This document shows, piece by piece, positions 56,041 to 64,000 of a DNA stretch of 64,000 bases (position 1 is its first letter; each line of letters opens with the position of its first letter). A program made the position numbers and the translations under genes. Source of the DNA: Deinandra increscens subsp. villosa. Lineage: Eukaryota; Streptophyta; Magnoliopsida; Asterales; Asteraceae. Below the pieces are notes generated by a model, which was not told the origin of the DNA, made no database searches, and saw nothing but the letters and a program-made list of their open reading frames with translations. The stretch covers positions 35,845,841-35,909,840 of the forward strand of contig JBCNJP010000027.1 of NCBI GenBank assembly GCA_039602395.1, written 5' to 3'.

Positions 56041-57217
56041 GGCTATCCGTAATGGTTAAAGCCCCACAAGGGGCATTATGCGCCATGTGGACGCTAACTG
56101 GGCAAGGGGCTTTATGGGGCTTTATGGTGTAGTGGATAAAGCTCCATAAAGCCCCACCATCATTACTTAATATTTATTTTTTTTTTACTTTTTTTTAAAC
56201 TATTTTAATTAAAATAAAAATTTCAACTAATTAAAAATAAAAGATTACAACTTAATTAAAATAAAAATTTCAACTAATTAAAAATAAAAGATTACAACTT
56301 AATTAAAATAAAAATTTCAACTAATTAAAAATAAAAGATTACAACTTAATTAAAATAAAAATTACAACTAATTTAAAAAAAAAATTACAACTTAATAAAA
56401 ATAAAAATTACAACATCCATTTCTTCTTGATTCGTTCCATCTTTTTCTGATGGAGGGCGAGGTAAACCGGATCGGCGTTTTCAGGCGGTTTTTGGGCGAG
56501 GAACTCGAGATCCTTGTCGAGTTGATAATCGTCGATTTGCTCGACTTGCTTTTTCTTCGACCGTGCAAGATCTTGAATACTCTCGGCCATCACCGCGTGA
56601 TATTCAACCGGAGCCTTTCCACGGTTAGCCCTCGCGAAATCTCGACCTCTTGGCCTCCCACTAGTTGAGGTGGATAACCTCCAAATTGTGGTTCGGAGAA
56701 TTGGGAAAAACCTTGAGAGTAAAGGTTCATGTTTGTGAATTGGTTCGGGAAAGGTTGAGTGGCGGGGTTCATTGGCGGGTATTGAGGGAGAGGCATGTTC
56801 ATAAACATTTGCCAAAGGTTTTGATCGGGTTCGTTCTCCCCGGTATTAGGTCGAGAGTTGGGTTGGTTGTTAGGTTGGTTGGGAAACATTTTTAAAAAAT
56901 ATAGAAGATGAGAAGTAGAAGAGAATTGAGTTGGTGTGGTGTGTGAAAGTTTATAAAATAGATGGGGTATATATAGTGAATAAATATGGTTAAATTAAAT
57001 TAAAAAAAAAAAGGCAACGGATAAAAATATAGCCGTTGAACGGCTATATTTTTTGGTTTTAACCCTTCTCTCGGCGTTTTGTCCCTGACGCCCCCGGCGA
57101 TTTCGACCTCCATAACGCCCCATAACGCCGGGGGGTAATGGGCGGGGCGTTATATATGGGCGTTATGGGGCGTTATGGGGCGTTATCGAGGTCGAAAACG
57201 CCCCATTACGTTTAGCC
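56041..57217 (-). mobile_element. non-autonomous Harbinger derivative
   Basis: Ends GGCTATCCGTAATGG and (reverse complement) GGCTAAACGTAATGG, flanked by TTA at 56038-56040 and 57218-57220, typical of PIF/Harbinger. It has no transposase but keeps pieces of the Myb-like ORF. An ATTAAAATAAAAATTTCAAC... unit of about 45 bp is repeated four times at 56205-56400. The end sequences differ from those of the element at 17348-19237, so they are separate families. Confidence 0.82.
56408..56889 (-). pseudogene. remnant of Harbinger Myb-like accessory ORF
   Basis: The first frame (from 56889) gives the proline/asparagine-rich N-terminus (MFPNQPNNQPNS..., ending near GGYPPQLVGG). A second frame gives the C-terminus: GRPRGRDFARANRGKAPVEY, DKDLEFLAQKPPENADP and HQKKMERIKKKWML. 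The Myb/SANT DNA-binding domain normally between them is deleted, and the frame is broken. In full elements this protein helps bring the transposase to the TIRs. Confidence 0.75.
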
Positions 57218-57273
57218 TTAGTCGAGAAAAGTGAAAAAAATAATTAAAACTAAAACTAAATATAGATCACAAA

Positions 57274-57759
57274 TCTTATTCCTATTAATTAATTCTAATA
57301 AAGCAATAAAAGTTTTGCCACATGTCTCATTTATAAATGGTCTACATCACCATCACCACATGTTAAGCTCACAATCAATTTTCATCCTAATAAAGCAATA
57401 ATTTTTTTTTCACATGTCTTATTTATAAATGGCCCACTTCACCATCGTCACATGTCAAGCTCACAATCAATTACCAATATAGTAATCATCAAGTAAGATT
57501 AATTACCAATTTTATCAAAACTAAATTTTATTTTAAAATTTTGATAAAATTAATGTAGATATTATTAATTTACTCAATAATTTTAGTCTTTTATGAAAAG
57601 TAATCAACAATTTGTCAAACATAATAAAATTTTAAATGTTATAAGAATTTTATATCAATTATAATTTTTAAATTTCTTGATCATTATTTTTTTCTTTTGT
57701 ATTTATTAAATATTATTACTCTCTATTCAACTCGCGTATTACACAGGTTACTAACCTAG
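57274..57759 (+). mobile_element. small non-autonomous Helitron
   Basis: Start TCTTATTCCTATTAATTAAT after an A; end CGCGTATTACACAGGTTACTAACCTAG|T, a well-known plant Helitron 3' end type with a GGTTA..TAACC hairpin. An ~90-bp unit (TAATAAAGCAATAA...CACATGT...AAGCTCACAATCAATT) is repeated at about 57297 and 57390. No genes. Confidence 0.7.
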
Positions 57760-59026
57760 TGATTAATAACGACAAAGTACGTAAATTTAAATATTCATTA
57801 AAATATTTCACAAACTTTATTAATTAAAGTTTGTTATTAACTTTATTAATTAATTAAAGTTTACTATTAAAGAGATCACTATAAAAAAAATTCATGTTTT
57901 CCGAGTAGTATATATTCGAGACCCATATATTCGAATTCATCTTTATTATTTTTATAAAAAAAAAAGTTGTATAATATATGAGTTTTTAACTTTTTTGAGA
58001 ATGCGTTTTTTTTTTTAAATTTTTAATTTTTTTCTTATTCTAAAAGTAATGATTTTTCTAAACGTGGAATGCGACACTTTTCAGAGGGGTGCAAAAAGTA
58101 AGAAGCGGGTATGACAAGTAAGAAGAAATGTGCGAATAGCCTAATCTTAAAATCGATAGATCGAGATCGAAAAGACACTGAACTTTATTAATTTTTTATT
58201 AAAAAAAGATAATTATAAATGATTGGAGGTGGCAAGAAAATACCAAAAGAAATAGTTTTTCTAAAGTGATGGAAACATGATTAAAAGGGTTAAGTGCATT
58301 ATTCTTTCAATTTCCATGTTTTATAGAAGTTCACTATGATGTGTTGTATTTTTCCTAAAAGATTGGTGAAATAAAGTTTAAGGTTCACATATTCTTTAAC
58401 CAAAAGTTGGGGGTACCTTGATAATCAACGATCGTGAAAACGTTTAAATGATTAAGAGATTGACCAAAAGATTCAACACTTAGAATATTAATAGTTATAA
58501 TTAGCCAGGCAATATATTTTAAAACGATGAACCAATTGTTCAAAGGCCCAAGGCGGTGGAAGCCTTAGGAAGAATTATAACTTATCCGCGTATTATTAAA
58601 AAAATCTTGTTCGACATAATTACCTGTTTCACTTGTGACATTCGAACAATAAGGTTTTGGTGGCGAGCAAGATGTCTTTTTTTTCTTTCTTTCCATCGTA
58701 AGTAACATTCATCAATTGATCATGGAGTTGCTATTATTGTATTCTTTAGCTAATTTTAGGGGTACATGTCCAAAAATTTAAATGTTATATTCGTATTCGA
58801 AAATTTATATTTGGATCATGAAACTATTATTAAAAAAATCCAAATAATTTGTTTAAAATTCCAAGTGTAGCCCAAAGATCTTAAAAATTGGAAGCCCATT
58901 AGGAGAAAAGAAACATGTCTCTTTACTCTTGAGAGTTGCTTTTAGATTTTAGATTGAAAACCGATTCACTTTTTTTTTTCTTTTTGAGAAAAGGAACGTG
59001 TCTCTTTTCCAAACCAAAGCTTTGTT
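57760..59026. other. AT-rich intergenic DNA
   Basis: No ORF, repeat family or RNA gene recognised. Confidence 0.6.
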
Positions 59027-59560
59027 TAGGAATGGCAAAGAAACCCTAATATCATAAAATAAAAATATCTAAAATTCAAAACACATGTGACGGGGGTATG
59101 TGGGGGTATTTAGTGATATACAAATCGGGTATTTGATGATATACGCGTTTATCCGATTATATTTCCAACATGATTTTCTTTATTTTATTTATTTATTTTG
59201 AATATATATCATATGATTTTATTTAGTTATTTTCTTTTTATCTATATACTTAGTTATTTGTTAAAAAAACTGGATTATATATTATGAAATTTATAAATGT
59301 TATGTTAGTTGAGATATTTTATGATGAATATGATAAATTATAAATTAATTAATGCGTATCCGACAAGTACCCAACGAATATACTTAATGGATATACGCAG
59401 TGGGTATACCCGAAACTCACGGATATACCCGATACCAGACATGTAAATATGCGATAAATACCCAAAGGGTTTTAGGTCGGATATGAGACAAACTTTCTTT
59501 ACCGGGTATGAGATTATGATTACTCATATCCGCCCCAAACCCGACTCATTGTCATCCCTA
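59027..59560. mobile_element. hAT-type MITE
   Basis: TIRs TAGGAATGGCAA and (reverse complement) TAGGGATGACAA; imperfect 8-bp flanks GCTTTGTT / ACTTTGCT (6 of 8). The interior has GGGTATACCCG and CGGATATACCCG words in both orientations. Non-coding. Confidence 0.65.
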
Positions 59561-59830
59561 ACTTTGCTATTATTTTCACCACCATGTTGTTTAACACAAA
59601 AACTAAATCATAAAAATCAAAACGAGTGAATTACACTTTGGTCATTATGTTTATATCAGATTCCAAGTCATGTCTTTAAAGTAAGAAAATAACAAAAATC
59701 GTCATGTATGTAAGAGATTTGTAACATTTATATTCTTTTTACTAACGTCCGTTAAATTTTCTGTTAAATAAGATATAAAATGACAAAACTATCCTTGTTT
59801 TTAAAAGGCAAATTGAATTTTAAAAATTTT

Positions 59831-60310
59831 AATTATTTCCTATTGGCAGATAATAATACATATTTCGTTTTTTTCCTATAATGAACCCATTTTTAATCAT
59901 GTTCGAAGTAAACTGAGCACCGTTAAAATGACACTAATTTGTCCAAAAATTTTCACCTTTTGATGACTGGGTATTACGATGGCGTCTTATTTGATATTTT
60001 TTTTATTACTAAGCTCAAACATGGATTTTTTTAAAGATTTTTGTATGTTTTGATGCTATGAAGAAATATTTTTTATTTTTGTTACATAGTAATTTTTGTT
60101 TGTATAATTGTTTTCTGGAAACTTTTCTTTACAAAAATTAAAAACATCACATAAGATGCCATCGTGAGGCCCAATCTTAAAAAAATGAAATTTTCTTAAT
60201 GAAGTTAGTGTCATTTTAACGACGATCTATTCATTTTCAACATGATTAAAAGTAGGTTCATTGTAGGAAAAAACAAAATATGAATTATTATCGGCCGATA
60301 GACAATAATT
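59831..60310. mobile_element. foldback element
   Basis: Arms of roughly 200 bp are inverted: AATTATTTCCTATTGGCAGATAA..., CCTATAATGAACCCA, CGTTAAAATGACACTAA and ACGATGGCGTCTTAT on the left, with GCCATCGTGAGG, TTAGTGTCATTTTAACG and TTCATTGTAGGAAAAAAC on the right. Divergence between the arms suggests an old insertion. Superfamily unknown. Confidence 0.65.
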
Positions 60311-63300
60311 AGGTTTATTTAAATGTAATTTTTCTTTCTTAATTAAAAACTAAAAAAATATTCCAAGAAACCTAGCTTTTCTTTAAAATTCTAATGGGCC
60401 CCCACCTCCCCCTTCTCGCTGATGACTTCATCTTCTTTGCCGGAATCAATAGACAACCACAATCTCCTCCTCCAACGTCAAATTGACTGATGTGACATGG
60501 TGTTTAAGCTTACATGTGGGAAGTATGGGCTGTAGCGTTGAAGATGGTCTTACTTACCGGCTTAAGTTATGTGTTTTTTTTTTTTGGGTCCAAATCATTT
60601 CTTTTCATTTGAATAATGTGTGGATAGGTAAAGAAGGAGGTGAAATGAAAGTTTTGTAATAATATGATGTGAGTGACACATATAAATTAGATGCTTCTAA
60701 GGACATTGAAAGGATAGGATATGATGTGGATGGTGTAAGTCATTTGTCTGATCGACGTAATAACTTTGGATCATCGATCATCTCTAACTTCAAATCAGGG
60801 TATGTGGAAAGTATTGAAGATGGAACATGTACACGTGATTTAAGACTTATACCTAATCAAAAAGTTGTGAGACGAGTTACGTATACTCCACCACTTAATC
60901 CTCTAGCTTATGATTCTAGCTTCCACATGTATATGTGGAACGTACGAGTTATAATGCAAGATGTCTTATTGATTTAGTTATTACATCCATCGGAAAGACA
61001 GTGGGCCATCGGGGAGTCAAAACAATAGGAGCGTGTCGAGCTGTTTCTGAACCCGAATAAAAAGCCAAAGGTTGTGCTGCATCGAATGGTCATGATCTTT
61101 TATAAGAGGTGCTTTTTGGTGGTTGCTTTGATAATCAAACATTAATCCTGTATGTATGTAGCAGCAATATTGAGCTGACAAATGGGCCGGGGTCCGGGGA
61201 GCAACGTTAAGATATAGAGCTAGTGTTTCGGGCATTGTTTCGAGGTTGAATTGAGTTGATTGAATGTGAATACCACCCTATATAGCCGTTCAAGGTTGTT
61301 TTCGAGATCATGGACCCAAGAGGAACAAATAGAGGTGAAAAGAAAAGATGATTCTGATTTTTGAGCATGATTATCCAACAAGTTTGAAGTTAAAGGTCGT
61401 TTGAGCTATTAAGCATAATTATTAAAGATTAGTTTATTAATTATTACAAGTTACAATTCGAGTAGAAGTTTTTAGAGTTTACTACAATTGGAGCTACAAT
61501 GAGTTTTTTCTTTTTTTTAAATTTTTTTTTTTTACTTTTCTTCTTGTTGATCAATAAATAATATAAGGGTGGGAGGAGTTTTAGAATTTATTTTTGTTGA
61601 AGTAGAATTGACAGTAACCAATAAGAGTATGTCATGCAACAAAGAGAAAAAAAAATAATTCAAGTAGAGTTTAGTGAGGGAGTAGTAGAATTAAAATAGT
61701 AGAAGTAGGATATTTATTTATTTAGATAAAAAAAAAGCGGCTCCCATATATATATGCCAACCGATTAAAACATCCCAACCTATCATCCCTCGTCCCACCC
61801 AAAACCCACGACTTCTTTTTCTCCACCTCCGGCTACAAGTAGCCGCTCAACCCAAGAACTCCAACTAGAATTTTAAGTGGCGGCGGTGTTGCCGCTGAAA
61901 CCACCAAGACGACGGAGTTTGTGGCTCCCACTCTGTTCACCTTAAACAGTCACCAAACCTAGTTGTTTTGTATTGCTCGATCCAATTAATTTCCAACACA
62001 CACGATGCTGTCCTGCATTAAATTTTACATCATAAAATTAGCAATCATATTCTAATTTATCTAAACTGGAGACAGGAGTTTTTCCGAAAATAACTAGGTT
62101 TCTTTTAGAATTGGAGATGGATATATGAAGAGGCAATGCCGTTGAACCCAAACATATCGTTAAATAAAAAAACATTCATATTCAAAATCCTTATAAATAC
62201 ATCTACTATTTTATATATTACAATGAATATATTAGTGTAAACAAAGTCATTTCATTTTAGGTAAATGAGATTCACATAAAACGAAAGAGAAATACAAATA
62301 AACATTGGTACAAGTTAGAAGGTGTGGAATACATGGTCATGGTCATAGAGAACTATTCACATTTCTAATACTTTTGAACTTGGTGGTTTTGAAACCAACA
62401 AAACCCCTATTTACCAGGGCTTCCAGGGGGCATTTGCCCCCTTTGTAGGGTCTTAACCGTAGAGTCCCTTAGGTCTAAGAAGAAACATCCCTGCCATGGT
62501 TTAAGAGGTAGGGCCCTTGCAAATTGCTTTGGATCTGCATAATTTATGAAAAGTTACATGAAAAGTTTCATGAATGAGAAGTGTGCATCAGTGGCAACTA
62601 TGTATAAGTTGCAACTGGGAAAAGTAGTAACTAAGCATAAGTGACAACTTGGTCATCAACAACAACCGAGTCCGAGTTACTCCTGATAAAGTTTTTACTA
62701 ACTGATGTAGATGTTTGATTATTAATGGCTATAACCCTTAACTGTAATGCTCTTTACAAAGAGTTGCAATGATTTGTTGTGTTGATTCTCACCTATAAGA
62801 AAAAACCATCTTTGTTTTGATCTATTATGCACGAAACATGCATATCGAGTAATCAGTAATCACCTAATTAAACAAAGTGATTAACAAGAAATTTTCAAAG
62901 ATGAGTAGTTTTCTGAAGTGTTAAATAAGCTTACTGTGGTTCTGAACAATCTCCAACGGCTAGGAACAGTTTATTTTCACAGATTCATGGTTTACCATGC
63001 ATTCATCCATCATTTTATATAGACAACCGCTAAAATTTGCTGATTTGTATACTTTATTATGTTGATTCAATGCAGGGTTTGGTTAAATTATGTTTTATGC
63101 TTTAGTTATCATTATCAACTTTTTTGAGGGATTAGTAGAAACTTCACGTCTGATTCTTCCCTCTTATGAAATAGTTACAAAGTAAACTTTATCAACAACT
63201 TGATAAACGTGATTGCCTAAACAAATAAGGACTTGATTCCTTCCTCACCTTTGTTTCCAAAAGTAAGGGATCAATTTCCAAAGAAAAGAACATCAACTCA

Positions 63301-64000
63301 GTCTTCCATTCCATCATAATGATGACATGACACTAATGAACGCGCAATAAGATCATGCATCATAACTTTCACGCATTAACTAAGAGCATAAAGTGCAGTA
63401 GCATGCACCATCTCGCTCTTGCTTCAGTTGTCCAAAGTGTGAAAGGCGCACCAGGGTGTGATCTAATGCAGAACTGATTCGAGATATGTTTATGATGCGC
63501 ATACGCTTTAAGCATCGCTCCTAGTTGTACTACCTAACAGAATCTACTTTATAAATATATCAACCATCTGCAGACTGATTACGGTGAATGATTTCATCAA
63601 CTTTTCCTCGTTAATTACTTACTTCTAACAAGTTTAATCGATTAATTATCATCAGTTAACGGGTCTTTGTTTTCTATCTATGGGAAGAGAAATGACCACT
63701 GGATGTTTAATGGTTCTACAGCACACTGTCTGCTTAGTCTACTATATACAAAACTTTTTGGTGTTATGAAGGTTTTATCTTGAATTCTTGAAGGGTGTCT
63801 AATTTCTAACACTCATCAAATTAAAAACCACTCAAGTTTTCATTTTGTTAATTTTTTTTATAATTGTTGAATTTAAAAGCAAATGATTTAAATAGGACAA
63901 TTATTAAACTTGGTTATTATTTAGTAAATTTGTTTCTTCATTAAATAGTTACAAAGTTTTATTCATGTTCCATTTAAGTTACTTAATTTAAGTTCTTTTA
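60311..64000. other. intergenic, no supported gene
   Basis: A 102-codon ORF at 60669-60977 has no recognisable domain. 61565-61740 resembles the end-region composition of the Harbinger element at 17348 but without clear ends. The remainder is AT-rich with no repeat family or RNA gene I can name. Confidence 0.55.

Noticed and set aside
60669..60977. 102-codon ORF as a possible gene
   Set aside because: No domain, signal or splice context; AT-rich surroundings.
61565..61930. Possible Harbinger element (GGGTGGGAGGAG start, CCCACTCTGTTCACCT end, TAA flanks)
   Set aside because: The ends pair poorly and a TAA flank is expected by chance in this AT-rich DNA.

Overview
This is flowering-plant nuclear DNA: AT-rich, with introns and a heavy load of nested transposons. 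I would guess a eudicot, possibly Asteraceae, but nothing here proves the family. Three host genes read as complete from the exons: (1) a PMT15-18-type Golgi methyltransferase (7191-14090, five exons, 627 codons); (2) a small plastid FATTY ACID EXPORT/Tmem14 protein (19306-22627, four exons, 188 codons); (3) the boron channel NIP5;1 (25658-26939, four exons, 296 codons). NIP5;1 carries an ATGTAA 'AUG-stop' in its leader, the element class known to make this gene boron-responsive.

Layout. 1-4023: two broken copia gag pieces in opposite orientation, then a 500-N gap. 4024-7190: a palindrome-rich foldback MITE and otherwise non-coding DNA. 7191-14090: the PMT gene; its 3.8-kb intron 2 is built largely from SINEs and a Mutator-like element with a 9-bp target duplication. 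14335-16082: a TIR-type repeat containing a 5'-truncated LINE and a hAT MITE. 17348-19237: a PIF/Harbinger element with an intact transposase, ending 68 bp before the FAX start codon. 19306-22627: FAX, with a young internally deleted copia in intron 2. 25321-26939: NIP5;1. 27478-29503: foldback and Mutator-like repeats. 29509-42173: a nearly pristine 12.7-kb Sirevirus-type copia element (CCCTT target duplication, almost identical LTRs) with gag, pol and a large third ORF. 42174-48560: probable Helitron with exon-like pieces. 48992-52116: tandem duplications, a MYB pseudogene and a Mutator-like right end. 52196-56034: a degenerate LINE split by a TRIM-like element. 56041-57217: a Harbinger derivative. 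57274-60310: a short Helitron, a hAT MITE and a foldback. The rest to 64000 holds nothing I can name.

The most unusual signal is in the Sirevirus. A short motif, AGCGAAACT(G) in both orientations, occurs about 50 times, only in non-coding parts. It clusters just upstream of a TATA box in the LTR and again upstream of a TATA-like box before the third ORF. In both places the TATA is followed by a leader that looks like an exon, a splice donor, a motif-filled intron and an acceptor a few bases before the start codon. The element therefore appears to carry two copies of one promoter-plus-leader-intron design. Between pol and ORF3 lie three ~90-bp units with a conserved core, flanked by inverted arms that differ in sequence but still pair.
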